A stretch of DNA of 64,000 bases from contig NW_019775442.1 in assembly GCF_001039355.2 (NCBI RefSeq), forward strand, positions 106,319 to 170,318, written 5' to 3'. Under the pieces are notes generated by a model. That model did not search any database, was not told the origin of the DNA, and saw nothing but the letters and a program-made list of their open reading frames with translations. The first letter of the stretch is position 1, and each line of letters begins with the position of its first letter. This stretch comes from Lingula anatina (lineage: Eukaryota; Brachiopoda; Lingulata; Lingulida; Lingulidae). Positions 39,601-51,332 of the stretch are shown here, piece after piece. A program made the translations under genes and the position numbers.

Positions 39601-42099
39601 GATAACAGCCTGGGGGATAGCTCCCTAAGGGAGGGTGAGCTTTTTGGCATGAACTGAGTTGGCTAAAAACAGTACACCTTTGTAAACAGATTGTTGAATG
39701 ATTGTCTAGTGGCCATTAGTGCATTTTCTCACAGAATTGATANCCCCCCCCCAGAGGCTACGGTCCTGATGTTACACAGTCCCCAGACTTTTTACTATTT
39801 TTGATAATTCCCATAGAAATTTGGCTGTCAGCAGAGATGTGACATACATGTATGTAGAATTGATCCCCACAAAAAACACATCTAAGATAATAAGAAAGAG
39901 ATTGACGTTAAACTAAATAGTTTAAAATGCAAGCAAAAATAATGAAAACTAATAACTTTTATTGAAAAGTCAGTATTACATTGGAACTTGGATGCTAAGC
40001 AGAGGACACTTGACTTTATGTATTTCAATGGCTTCCCAATAGAGAAAGTAGAAGTGACTTAAAATTTTGAGATTTTTATTTCATTGAAATTGAAATATAC
40101 CCTGCTGCCATTTTTTTCAGATTTTCCGAGGCAAAGATGTCACCCTCTTATATTCCCAGCTCAAAATTTTCTTTCCTATGGTGACAGTTTCAAAACCAAG
40201 GAGCAGCAGAGATTCAAGCATTGGTAAGAAGACGCTTTGTTGTAAAATCAATTGTATAAAGTATCTGCCTGTAAAATCTGTTGTATAACAAAGTTTCAGT
40301 TTATACTTTAATATTAAGATCTAACAAGGGAAATATGAAACATACTTGATTATTTCTGTATATAAGTGATTTGGATATAATAGGCATAATTCAATGCATT
40401 ACCCAATTACAAATATTTTTTTATTTTTATTTACAGAGGCATTTGTTGTGTGCCAGAATTATTGTCCACCAGAGGGCTACGTACCTAATATGTCCAATCC
40501 TCTTCTTGACAACCACTATGGTAAGAATTCATTTCCAGAAACTATGAAAGTTGATAATTTTACAAAAGATGAATTATTGAGAATTAAATTTTATTTTTGT
40601 CAAATCACTTTATCAATAAGATGATTATCTCAAAATCACTGAGGCACTTACAAAAAAACATATATGAACATATGACAACCAAAATGCTTACCCGTATCAT
40701 CTTTACGACTTAGGCTAGGATTATTGGAAAAACAGCAGCTCTTTTTATTTATTTTATTTTATTTTTTCAGATGTTGATTTCAACAGTCTAGAAGGAGTAA
40801 ACCGTGTTATCGTACCTTTCCTGGCCTGTGGAGACCTCAGTGCATACGATTCAGACAAAACCTATCCACTTGAGGTATGGTTATATTTAAACAAAATAAA
40901 CTGCTTTCAATAAAAGTTTTAAGTTGGACTTGGCCTCAGCTAAAAGAGAAAAGAATATCACCATTCAGTGTTATGAATTTAGCAGGGATTGCTTTGTCTG
41001 AGGCAGAGTGGAGTCTCTCTGCAGAGGATAGGTTAAACAAAGAGACCCTGCTGGATCTCAGATACTGAAATTTCTGATTTGTCAATTTTGTCACATGATG
41101 ACACTTATATGGCTCATCCATATTTAAAGTTAGTTATTGTAGCAGGTAAAGTTATCATACATAATAACATCACTGATGTTTTCTTCTGTATAACATAGTA
41201 ATACTATTTCTCACAGTCCAACCTTCGGCAGTTGTTTTGTAATGTTTTGAAATATTTTAGAATAATATTTAAGTTTAAGGTTCATACACATAACTTCTTG
41301 TGCATATATCAAAAATTATATTAGCATAATTCTGCAGTTGATATAAGATTTTAATGAGATTGAACAAGGTGCATTGAATTTATATCAAGCAAAATACATC
41401 AGAATAACCTGTTAATCTTGGTTATGATATTTTGACATCTAGTTGACCCCAGGGAAGGAGTACCAGTACCACCCTCCCACCCAGTCACCCATCCACCCCC
41501 CATACCAGACTGCCTGTGAGCTGAAGAAGAAGGACATGCTGTCGAAACCCTCCTCTGCTGCCACTCCCACAGGGAAAGAGTCTGCAGCTTCTGCTGGAGG
41601 AAGTACAGAAACAGCTGACACAGGGAACGAGTCTTCAACCCATTCTGGAGGTGGCACAGAAACAGCTGATATTTGTGAGAACCCATTAGTCACAGGGAAC
41701 AAGGCTGAAATGGTTCCTGAACCCACAGGGACTGATACTGTCTTGGAAACCACAGGGAGAAGTGCCTCTGAATCCACAGGGACCAGGACCAAACTCACAG
41801 AAACAAATTCAGTGTTATCAAAGGGGAGTGATAGTGCATCAACAATGGAGAAAGACTTCAATTTTCCTCCAAAAACTAAACCTGACAGATCAGAACTGAC
41901 TAATACAAATGTTAATACTGCCACAGGTTCTGATACTGAATTTTATTTACCTGGTTTCAAAAAGGACAGTTTTTATGTAGAAAGGGGTAATAATTCACAT
42001 TTAGAAGAAATCAGTGGTTCTATAGGAGAGCCTGATATAGATACTGAATGCAGTGGGGATGCTATGAATGAACAGTTGAAAGATTTGAAGTTAGAATGA
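36650..42099 (+). CDS. FTSJ1: tRNA (cytidine/guanosine 2'-O) methyltransferase FTSJ1/TRM7 (9 coding exons, 475 aa)
   Basis: FTSJ1/TRM7 methylates the ribose at tRNA anticodon-loop positions 32 and 34, using S-adenosylmethionine in the cytoplasm. Exons: 36650-36840, 37333-37435, 38116-38194, 38518-38570, 38985-39038, 40121-40223, 40437-40520, 40771-40874, 41443-42099; phases all agree, total 1,428 nt. Landmarks: start [23 protein letters not shown]-binding motif [11 protein letters not shown] (residues 49-59), and the K-D-K-E tetrad at K28, D120 (VVCDGAPD), K160 (GGTFVAK) and E195 (EAFVVCQNY). The family C-terminal block [19 protein letters not shown] is present. After it comes an extra Ser/Thr/Glu-rich tail of about 170 residues, making the protein much longer than the human form. 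Intron 5 hosts a MITE. The ATG at 36650 matches the conserved family N-terminus. Confidence 0.95.
39370..39768. mobile_element. 399-bp hAT-like MITE in an FTSJ1 intron
   Basis: The left end is CAGGGGCGTAGCCT; the right end, read in reverse, is CAGGACCGTAGCCT. The 5-bp direct duplication ATGTT flanks it at 39365-39369 and 39769-39773. Runs of G and C lie just inside the two ends. No open frame. The ends resemble the nested element at 5253-5420, with the same duplication length, so both probably belong to one superfamily. Confidence 0.85.
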
Positions 42100-44130
42100 A
42101 TTATTTATATTTTTATAGTGTTATATTTACATTTCAATTTTAAAAACACGAATTAAAGTTTCTGAGATTGTATCCTGCTATCTGCCCATTAGGAATGAAA
42201 TTTTTAGACTTTTGTTTTTCGATCTAAGAAACGATGCAGGTTAATAGTATGTCATCATATGAATTTGAAGGAAACAGTTAATTGTTACATCGGTACAAGA
42301 ACATGTTTTAATTTGTTATAACAATATGTTCTCTGTATCTACTGTACTTAAATCACAATCACAGTTTGAAAATAGTTTTACACAAAAATTTGTAGTCAAA
42401 TAATATTATAATCAAAGTATTAAATCAATTACTTTGTGGGACTTTATGGTGATTGGGTTAGAATATTCTCTTTCAGTGCTGCATATTGTAACAAAATGAG
42501 CTACAGATCTATCAATGTTTGTAAAATATATTTGATTATTCAATTCGAGTTTTTTGTTTGGCCCATTTCCAGAAGTGCACTGTGTATCAGGTATTTTAAA
42601 TAGGATTGCATTTAAGTTTCATGCAATCTGATTCTTCACGCCTAAGCTGTGTTTACCCTCATCTGCATGGCATATAATTTTTGTCTTCATTTCATGCTCC
42701 TTTATTGACACAAAGTTCTTTGACTTAAACATATTCCACTCACATCCCTAAATCGTATTAAGAAACTTTAGCTGGCAGACCTCCTAGCCTTTTTTATCGC
42801 AAAATAAAACGTGTCAGATTTTTACTCACAGTTTTAAATAAGGGCAAGTAGAAGTATTTCTTCATAAAAAGTGGAAAATGTGATAAGATGCAAAAATGCA
42901 AAATTTACTTAGGAATCCCACCACCATGTACAGTATTCAGTGCATCTACCTGTGTCAGAATTAGTACTTATGAACACATGCAAACTCTTGTTTGTATTTC
43001 CTCCATCAACAAGAAGATGCCAAATATGAAAAATCAGTAATATCTGTGCTGATTTATACAAGACCTTAATTAACAAAGTATGCATTTATTTCCCATTCAT
43101 GATGAAGTCAGCAAAACAGGTGTGAAAGTTAAAATGCTTTCTAATGAAAGTGATAAGAGGACCACCATCTTTGTGACTCTGGGGTCAATCAGTGCATTTT
43201 TATTGGAGAAGCACCCATGAAACTGAAAACTCCCTTTAACTCTGGAACTGTAAAGGCTAGAAACTTTTTGTTTGGTGTGTTTTGTAGAGCATGTCAAGCA
43301 CAATACTGTGGGTGGTGTTCAGTTTTTTGTTTTCCATATGGTTTAGGAGTTGCGCTACGGTATGTTAAAAAGTACAACTTTAAAATGTTCAGTGGTGAAG
43401 ATAAAATATGATATACCTATTCCTAAACTAGCAGAGATAAGTCAATTGTTTCTTTTGAACTTGAATAGGAAGATATATATTGTCAATCTTAGTATGACCT
43501 TGAATTTGAACTTTTGAGTACTTTTCACCATGCGCAACACTTTTAAAATTTCCAACCTTTATTTTTAAGTTATACATTGCCAATGTTACTATACTAGTAC
43601 TGTTGAATTTGACCTTTGTACTACTTTTCACCTTCAACTGCTTTCTGCTAAATTTGTGACCGTCATATTTTTTTTTTTTTTTGGAAGTCTCTCAAGGAAC
43701 AATTTGAGGTAGGGGCATATTTTAGGTTGGTAATTTCACTACTTTGGATATGCATACAAAGTATGTATACCACATATACAGTAACTGTAGTAACTAAATG
43801 TATGTATATACCTGTATTAAATAGGGATGGGTGAAGCACAAATTTTTGATAAGTTAGTGTTTTCCATAGCAGAAAATGATGCTAAACACACATAGGCAAC
43901 CATTTATTTTTCACAACAGCCAATTATGTTGGTAAAATGATGATTTTCAAAATGGCAGACAAAACGACTTAATAAGAGTTTCAACATCGACAATTAAAGG
44001 ACCCATAATTTGGGAGATGCCTTTTTATGTTTTTCAGGGTGTAAAATATATTTTTCATATGTTAACACTGTCATTGTTACATTTTAAATGGAGTTTGGTT
44101 AACTTGTTATTGATTGAGCGAACCAGATCT

Positions 44131-45055
44131 CAGTCAGTCAAAAAGAGGAGTTATAAGATATCCCTTCCAAGTTCTGCTGGATGTAAGTTATGAGGAAGAA
44201 TCAGAACTACGTATCCTAAACTCTAGCAAGGAAAGGGTGAATGTCTTCGAATTGTTGAAAAGAGATGAATGGAATAGTTTTGTTCTGCACAAAAGAAGCC
44301 AGGGAAGCAATCACTGTTATAAACTGAAACTAGCAAAGAAGTTGCCAAGGAAATATCCAATGTCTGGATGTCCAAGAATATCTTCTCTTTGAGAACATTT
44401 CCAACAGAATAACTGCATATAAGGGCTGCTATAAAAATATTGTGCTTATATACAATGAATCTTATATCATAAACACTCTTTGGCAAGTTTTGATTCAACT
44501 CTTTCACTTTCGTATATCATCACTTTTAATCCTTGCACTTTATAGGCTGCATTCCCACAGATTTAGATCGATCCATCTGGATCAACCTAACTCCCTGGGG
44601 GTTCACGCTAGATTGCTGTCAGCCAAGGGCAGAAGGAAGTTAATTACCCCCTTACAGCTTTTAGTAGGCGGGACAGGCATTTAAGCCGGCTAAGCTGACA
44701 GTAATCTAGTGAGACTCCTCACGGGGATAGATCAAATTAAATTTGTTGGAATGCAGTCATAGACAGTTGATGCTTCATTAGTTCTCTAAATATATTATAA
44801 TCCAACATATTACTGTTGGGAATGTTCTTCTCAAAGAAAGGAAAAGTACAGCATTGGAGATTTCCTTGGCAACTTCGCTGGCCTCAGCTTATGACAGGGA
44901 TTTCCTATGGCTTCATACATGTAAACCAAAAGTGTATCATCCATCCTATTGTAATAATTTCAAAATATTCACTTTTTGGTAAGGATAATTGATTCTTCAT
45001 TATAATTCCCATCCAACAGATGTTAGGAAGTCTTATCACTCCTCATTTTGATTGA
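44131..45055. repeat. Diverged inverted duplication with a MITE in its spacer
   Basis: The arm 44131-44413 reappears reverse-complemented at 44809-45055. Matching landmarks are gaagttgccaaggaaat (44338; opposite strand near 44865), tctttgagaacatt / tctttgagaagaacatt and aaatgaggagtgataaga. The match is clear but imperfect, with small gaps. The spacer contains local repeat copy 4. Confidence 0.75.
44546..44759. mobile_element. Local inverted-repeat family, copy 4 (near full length)
   Basis: It begins gctgcattcccacagattta and ends tttgttggaatgcagtc. The inner blocks agatcgatccatctggatca, ccctgggggttcacgcta, ttaattacccccttacagct, ggcatttaagccggctaagc and tagtgagactcctcacgggg are all present. 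This and copies 6 and 7 define the consensus. Confidence 0.85.
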
Positions 45056-45458
45056 TAAAGATGACTGGGATGGTTCATTGTCCCCATTATTGAAGTTTCT
45101 GGCTCTTCAGTCTAGCTTGACAGTTAACATGCAGCTAACATGGTAACTGAATTCACTGTAAAATGCACCAATCTCAGTATTAGCATCAAAAATGGATTCT
45201 ACAACCCCTAAAACATAAGAAAAGGCATATGACTCAATATAGTACCGTTAATTGTTGTTGATGAAACTCTAAGTAGGCCGTTTTGGCCGCCTTTTTGAAA
45301 AGTGTCATACTGCCGACCTAAATAATTGCTGTAGAAATAAGTGATTGACATATTTGTGTTCAGCAGCAAATTTCTCCTCAGAAAACACTTTTTATGGAAA
45401 AAAATTGAGATTAACTCTACCCTCTTCATAGCTCCAAAACTAGCACCCATAGTTACTA

Positions 45459-45746
45459 TTAAAGGGATAATAACTCTTCGTATGGGATCTATATTTCACA
45501 ATAAAAACATTGTGAATAACTCATATAAATATAAAATATTCTGTTGTACCACAAAAACGGCAGTTATAGCTATTGTTCTGATATCTGAGCTTGTCTGACC
45601 ATGTGACCTCCACTGATGGCTATACTCTGTTATAATCTCTTAAGAGATTATAACAAAAAACAAACTTTTAAGAAAAAAACCAGGGACTAAATTTGAATGT
45701 AAAAATGGATGCATTGGTAAATATGAGAAAATTGTTGTTTACTCCA

Positions 45747-45782
<36 letters not shown>

Positions 45783-45809
45783 CAAAACGGAGAGTTATTA
45801 TCCCTTTAA
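45459..45809. mobile_element. 351-bp inverted-repeat element with a central palindrome
   Basis: The ends are inverted repeats of 19 perfect bases, TTAAAGGGATAATAACTCT at 45459 and its complement ending at 45809. If TTAA is a target duplication this could be piggyBac-like, but the inner end does not start with the usual CCY, so the class is open. A perfect 26-bp palindrome lies at 45629-45654 and a poly-T run at about 45750-45780. Confidence 0.65.
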
Positions 45810-45847
45810 ACTTGAATACAATATCATACATTATCGATTTTACATTG

Positions 45848-45874
45848 ACACACACACACACACACACACACACA
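45848..45874 (+). repeat. (CA)n microsatellite
   Basis: About 13 CA units, shortly to the right of the 351-bp inverted-repeat element. Confidence 0.95.
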
Positions 45875-46324
45875 TCATATAATTTACCCTTTCCCCATCT
45901 CTTCCCACCCGCATTACCGTTACATAAACATAAGGTCTGTCTCGATAATAGTCTTCGCTTTCCTGACTTCTGATAACTTCTTAGACTGATAAATAACGAC
46001 AGTTATTTTCAATATATACATAACAACACAATCCACTTGGCACTTCAAACAAAAAACGTTATACACAGTTAAAACTACATGTACTGTAGCCCACAATTTT
46101 TCAGTTCCATTTTGTCTTTATATGGCAACTCTGTGGAGTCATTGTTTCTAATTTTTGATTATGTACTCCTCCCATATCTTGACATCTTGCTATAATTTCC
46201 CCCAAGACAACTACTTTCACATCTAGGTTGTGGTAAAGAAGTAGTGACTTGTGCTGGCGACCAAATGTTTTATCATAGGTTTTCTGTTGTTATCTTTTAA
46301 GATTTAAATATATCTAAGATGTCC

Positions 46325-46716
46325 CGACAGTCTTTACCTCCGCCAAGGAGGTTGTGTTTTCACCCCTGTTTGTTTGTTTGTTTGATTGTTTGTCATCAAC
46401 GTAACTCAAAAAGTTATGGATGAATTTCGATGAAATTTTCAGGGTAGGTCAGAAATGGGTTTACTCAGAAGTTATTAGTTTTTGGTGGTAATCCGGATAA
46501 ACAATCAATCAATAATCAAAAAACTAAGTTATGGACCGATTTTGATGAAAATTTCAGGAACTGTCAGAAGTGTGCCAAGGAACAGATGATTAGTTTTTGG
46601 TGGTGATCGGGATCAATAATCAAAAATCAAAAAACTACATCAGTATAGCATGAAAATTTAGGGGTGAAACGGCATTGGGTGGAGACTTTGCTGCCTTCGG
46701 AGTGCTTTTCTAGTTT
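46325..46716 (+). repeat. Dispersed repeat beginning CCTCCGCCAAGGAGGTTGTG
   Basis: It starts with the small palindrome acctccgccaaggaggt, then a tgtttgtttgtttg run, then two related blocks containing aaactaagttatggaccgat-type and gattagtttttggtggt-type phrases. It ends ggagactttgctgccttcgg. I recognise this phrase as a repeat common in marine invertebrate genomes; that is memory, not a search. Confidence 0.6.
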
Positions 46717-46754
46717 TATCATTGTCCATTCTGTTTCAATCACGCTGGCGTTGA

Positions 46755-49700
46755 TCATAGCTTTAAATCTGTCATGCATACCGATGGATCAAGTTTCTCA
46801 TCCAGTGACGTCGCACCCCTCTGTTGTGACGTAGATTCTCCTCCCTGCAGTGACGTAGGTGTTTTATCTTGTGACGCTGACGCTTCGCCCAGTTGAGATG
46901 CAGACATTATACACTTTGGAGCAGACACCTCACCTGGTTGTGACGTCAAGAATGCGTCATCTTCGTACTCACTAGTAAGGTCACCTACTTGAAAGGAAGG
47001 GCGAGTTTCTACCTTGTTGTTCCCTCCAATCTGATTCACAGTAATGTTTGTTTGGTATGTGCTTGATTGTGACCTCTCTGATACAGCTGAAAAGACATAT
47101 CCTAGCAGGTTGGTACATGTAGACCCTAACTATTCTCTGTCAACTTTTATATTACAAACCACATTGTGAGTTGGGTATTTTACAACTGATCGAGACACAT
47201 ATAAACCTGGCAGGTAGTTGTATGTAGTGGCCTCTAGAGACAGCTGCGAAAATGGCAAGGAGTATTACAGTGCATTTTACGCCTTGCTATTTTTGAAGCT
47301 GTCTCTAGAGGCCACCACATGTAGATGCAACCACCTACTGGGTTTAGTGCTTTTTTGGTACACACAAATGATACAAATAAAAGAAAAATTAAAAATTATG
47401 CAAATGTGCTCACTTGATGCGAGGCTGGAATGTCGTTTCAGTCCTGGAAGAAATTCCTCGAGCAGTTCTCGGTGCATTTCATACTCTGAAATGTAAATAA
47501 TGCAAATAATAGGTTGGTTTTATAAATATGTGAAAACAAAGTCGAAATAAAGAACAAACAAATCAGTATTTCAAGAATGCTATATGTGTGATAAAATTTT
47601 AAGGGGCGAAGTGAGTTAAAACAGCACGGTTCAAAGTCATCATTTCCACAAGCATAAACACATTCAACCAACAAGCTACTAAGAAAAGTAATTTATGCGG
47701 CATCAGCCATAATTAGATAGAAATGGATATAATTCATTACACAGAAATAGCATAATGATTATTCTATATCCAATACAAAACGTTTCCTGTTGAGCTTCAT
47801 AAGATCATCTTTCATGACAAATTTTCTATTAAGTAATCATCAGAATGTACCATGACCATGTACTGAGTATCATTAACTCATCATTTCTGGATTTCCCAGA
47901 CAAGTGTTGCAATCCTAACATATTTCCTTTGAAAGAAACATTTTAAAAATTCGTTTCAGAGACTGATATTTCCGGTTAAAATGAACAATCCATGTCCTCC
48001 ATGTCACCTAGGTAATAATAATACAGGGGCGGATCCAGGATTATTTGAAGGTGGGTCCTGAACGATAGGCCTCGGATGCGAAGCCGACCATCGCCCCCTT
48101 TCTGTGAGGTTCGAGGCCTGCTGAAGGACCCCGAAAATATTTTGGTGTTTTGGAGAGCAAACAGTGCCCTTTGGTACAGTTTAGAACTATAATTTAGCTA
48201 GTCAAAATTCTACTTTCAAAAGGGGGATATAAGTGTGATATATTTCTCAGAAACCGAAGGGGGGGTCAGACCCCCCCCCCCCCCCAACAAACCCTCTTAA
48301 TCCCCCACTGTAATAACTTGTGGGGCTACCTGTATACGTCACAACATGCAAACATAAGGTACAGGTATAAAGGGATGCATTTGCGCCGACTTCTGATCAT
48401 TTTAGTTCTGGGGGATTGTCCTGGAATTACCCTTAAGCCATGAAAGATGGGGAGAGGGGAGGAGGAGACTTACCCTCTGAAGTGTCAGGGTCCAGTAATT
48501 CGGGGTAGAAAACGCACGCTGGTACTACGGTGTTGGGCAGATCTTGACAACAGGGAAACGTGGACGACACGTTTGACAAATCACAAGGCAAATTGTCCCA
48601 TTTGTGCTTTTTGATCTTTTCCAAATCTCGTCTTTGGTTAAGGATGCAACCTGGACAGACCAAAAAAATATCGCAGTGTTCTTCTTGACATGTGGTGAAA
48701 TATTCCACGGCTTGTCTTGTGAATTTCCACATTGCCATTAAGTCCTTCCCTGTCTGTCTCCCGTTTATTCTTCTTCGCACTGACAGTTCGAATATGGATT
48801 GACATTCATCTTCCTGGGTAGCCTTTTTCTCAATCATCACAGTCATATCGCTAACTTTCGTGAGAAGTCCAGTAACCCAATCCATTCGCCTGTCCCTGCT
48901 AAACGCGTGTTCGTGTTTCTGAATATAACACTTTGCCAGTAAGATAAAGAGGTCTGGGACTTCAGACAAGAAGTGGAATTCTACAGTTAATTGCAGCTCA
49001 TTTGGTCTCGGTATGATATTCCAAAATTCATTGAAATTTTCGTCTTTTGTCTTTGTTATAAAATATGGCAGGTACAAGCTATTTTCTGTACACTGGCTGG
49101 CAGCCCTGATCTCTTTCAGGATTTCAAAAACCACATCTTCCTGAACGTCTTTGTATCCTCCAACATCTAGGAGACACCGAAGTAGTTTTGTACTCAGAAT
49201 GCCCATTTCTCTGAGATCTTTCACTTCTTTTTTCCACATCTCAGTTGTCAATTTTGACCCTTTGTAGATTTCGCTGTCTGCTATTTTGCTTAGCTTGGTA
49301 TTCATGTCGTGGTTCACGACGAGGGCAAGGACGGATACCAGAGTGTAATGGGATGGGAATACGTAATCCTTCAAGGGTGATTGATGATAGGGAAAATACA
49401 CAATTGCTCCCCAACTTTGCAATTGTTCTAGCAAATCACCAAGGCCTTTAAATAACCATTTTTGCCAGCCAATTTTTCTCGAATACATTTTTTTTACTTC
49501 GTCCAGGGTAACATATAACCGCCCGCTGAAATCCACTTTTAGAAGATGATCAACATAAAACCACCTGTCCCCTCTAGGCTTTTTAGATAAAGACTGTCGT
49601 TTTTCAATTGTATCCAATACGGCATTATCTAATTCATCTATGCCGGTAAAGTCGGTGGAACTGATGAAATGTATCTTGTCGTTCACATTTAAAGGTGACC

Positions 49701-51000
49701 CTTCTTTAAACCGCAAAGTATGTCGTTTAACATGGGCTTCAACTGTGTTTCGTTTTTCGGGACTCACTTTATCTGAATGAGAACCAACCAAAAATACAAT
49801 TGCATTTGGGAGAGTGTTTTTTATTTTATGAAGCCATCGGCCAACATGTCTTTGAAAATCCACCCCATAGGTCTCCGCATTAAACATAAGAATACAGATA
49901 CCTATCATTGAAAGGAAAAGCCGGTAAGCATACTGATAGACAGGGTGCCCCCCAAAGTCTGTGTACATCAACACGACTTCTCTTCCTGATGGTAGCGTAA
50001 TCAGTTTGGTGTGCTGGTTTGCGAACTCGGTTCGATCACCCTCGTCGGTGGGATTTGCCCTCCCTTTCAAGGAGCTCCTGATGTAACTAGATTTCCCGGC
50101 AAATGCCTCGCCTAAAATGAAAATACTCTGTCGATCTTTTTTAGTTGTTGTCTCTTTGTCCCGCTTCAGGAGCCGATTTGTTATATCTGGGGCAGAATTG
50201 CACCTGGCAATAAGGGGATCCCTCAGTTGACGGCGTTCTATCTTCCCTTTGTGAGTGTCTTGTCTGTCGCCGTCGATCCCGAGATCCTTAATTTGAAGAA
50301 GATGGAATTTGTCAGGTAAATGCTCAATTTTGTTAAAGGAAATGTACAAACGTCTCAGTTTTGATAAATTGCATATTTCGTCGGGAAGGTCCTTTAGTTC
50401 ATTCCTGCTGCAATTGATTTCGATCAGATGCCTCAGTTTTCCTATAGTTCCAGGTAGACATGCCAAGTTATTGTTTTGTGCGCGCAAAGTCTCAAGGTGT
50501 TCTAGTGACTTGATGTCTCTTGGCAATGCTACCAGCTGATTGTGTCCCATATCGAGAAATGTCAGTTTCTTACAGCATAAGCTTTGCTCTGGGAAAGTCT
50601 TGAAACAATTGTGACTTATATCCAGCTTCTCTAAGTTGTGAAGGCTACCGAAATCACTTGGTAAATCCTTTAATTCACAATAACAAGCTTGGAGATTCTT
50701 CAGCTTTTCCAGTCTTGATATACCGTTTGGCAACTCAATATGGTTGTTTGCTATGTGAAGAAGTTCCAAATTACTCAAGACCAAAATATTAATTGGAAAA
50801 GCAGTGAGACCGATATCACGAATAAACAATTTTGTTAGGTAGTTCCATTGTAAAAACGACAGAGCGCCAAAGTTTGTGAGACAATTATATGACAAATTGA
50901 TAGCATCTAAATGTCTGTCTTTCAGTGCTTCATGCGGTATTTCAGTTAAATTTTGACGACTATAGTCTCTGTCATGTTTCTCTTGCGACTTGCTTGCCAT
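46755..51000 (-). CDS. LRR-ROC-COR (ROCO) GTPase, MFHAS1-like without a kinase domain (3 coding exons, 976 aa)
   Basis: ROCO proteins are multidomain GTPases of cytoplasmic signalling. Coding exons: 51000-48474, 47485-47414, 47086-46755; phases 1 and 1 agree and the sum is 2,931 nt. Leucine-rich repeats fill about residues 30-245. The ROC GTPase domain is at about 292-470, with P-loop GEAFAGKSS (297-305), switch DFGGHP (348-353) and guanine motif SHSD (407-410). A COR-type region follows to about 700. A Cys-rich stretch (CPGC, CCQ) lies near 800-830. A hydrophilic tail is added by the two small exons. No kinase or death domain was seen. The start is the ATG at 51000, because a splice acceptor (TTTGTCTTTCAG, minus strand) lies between it and the upstream in-frame ATG at 51048. 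Member assignment within the family is inference. Confidence 0.9.
46780..46980 (-). repeat. Coding minisatellite: four 15-residue units in the ROCO tail
   Basis: The last exon encodes LTSQPGEVSAPKCIM, then SASQLGEASASQDKT, then PTSLQGGESTSQQRG, then a partial unit starting ATSLDEKL. Units align without gaps at 45 bp. On the plus strand the same DNA shows recurrent tgacgt motifs. Confidence 0.75.
47211..47338. mobile_element. Hairpin MITE in the ROCO intron
   Basis: The arm 47211-47261 (core tggcctctagagacagct) pairs with 47282-47338 (core agctgtctctagaggcca), leaving a loop of about 20 bp. It lies between the 72-nt exon 47485-47414 and the last exon. Confidence 0.8.
47487..48473. other. First coding-region intron of the ROCO gene
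   Basis: No exon seen. It contains the start of a CAGGGGCGGATCC element at 48024, then G- and C-rich runs to about 48310. Confidence 0.5.
48024..48310 (+). mobile_element. Truncated CAGGGGCGGATCC-type element
   Basis: The left end reads caggggcggatccaggatta, like the ends of the elements at 5253 and 39370. No matching right end was found; the sequence ends in a long C run and cctcttaatcccccactg. Probably 3'-truncated or decayed. Confidence 0.6.
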
Positions 51001-51332
51001 GTTTGAGGTTCGGGTTTCGGGTAGAAATCTGAAAGACAAAAAGGGCAATGAAAATCTAAAAAGGGTGGCAAATAATTACATTTGCCATGATGTAATTAGG
51101 GTTTTTTTCACGTCGTAAGTGGCTATGGGTGACAGCGAGTACGTTTTCATTACGTGCGGGTGCTGTGCAATTTCTCCGACATTGCTTTAAGGTGATTACG
51201 TAGGGGAAATAGGTTTGTATGTAGTTTGAATAGTAATCATACAGAGCTTTTTCAGTCTCAGTGCAGTTGCAATTTTACTATTTTAGCATCTACGTGGTCA
51301 GAATAACGAAACACACACCTACAAATTTATAC

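Larger units (their letters stand above)
42100..46754. other. Gene-free interval between FTSJ1 and the ROCO gene
   Basis: Its left end is FTSJ1 3' UTR (possible ATTAAA at 42152-42157). The remainder holds an old inverted duplication, one copy of the local repeat, a 351-bp inverted-repeat element, a CA microsatellite and a dispersed repeat at the right. The open frame 44114-44392 lies in the inverted duplication and is not called a gene. I see no RNA gene. Confidence 0.55.

Noticed and set aside
41439-41924. 161-codon minus-strand open frame
   Set aside because: It is the antisense shadow of the FTSJ1 last exon, where low-complexity Ser/Thr coding keeps the opposite frame open.
51001-51048. 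In-frame ATG at 51048 extending the ROCO protein by 16 residues
   Set aside because: A strong minus-strand acceptor (TTTGTCTTTCAG) lies between it and the ATG at 51000, so the extra codons are intronic.
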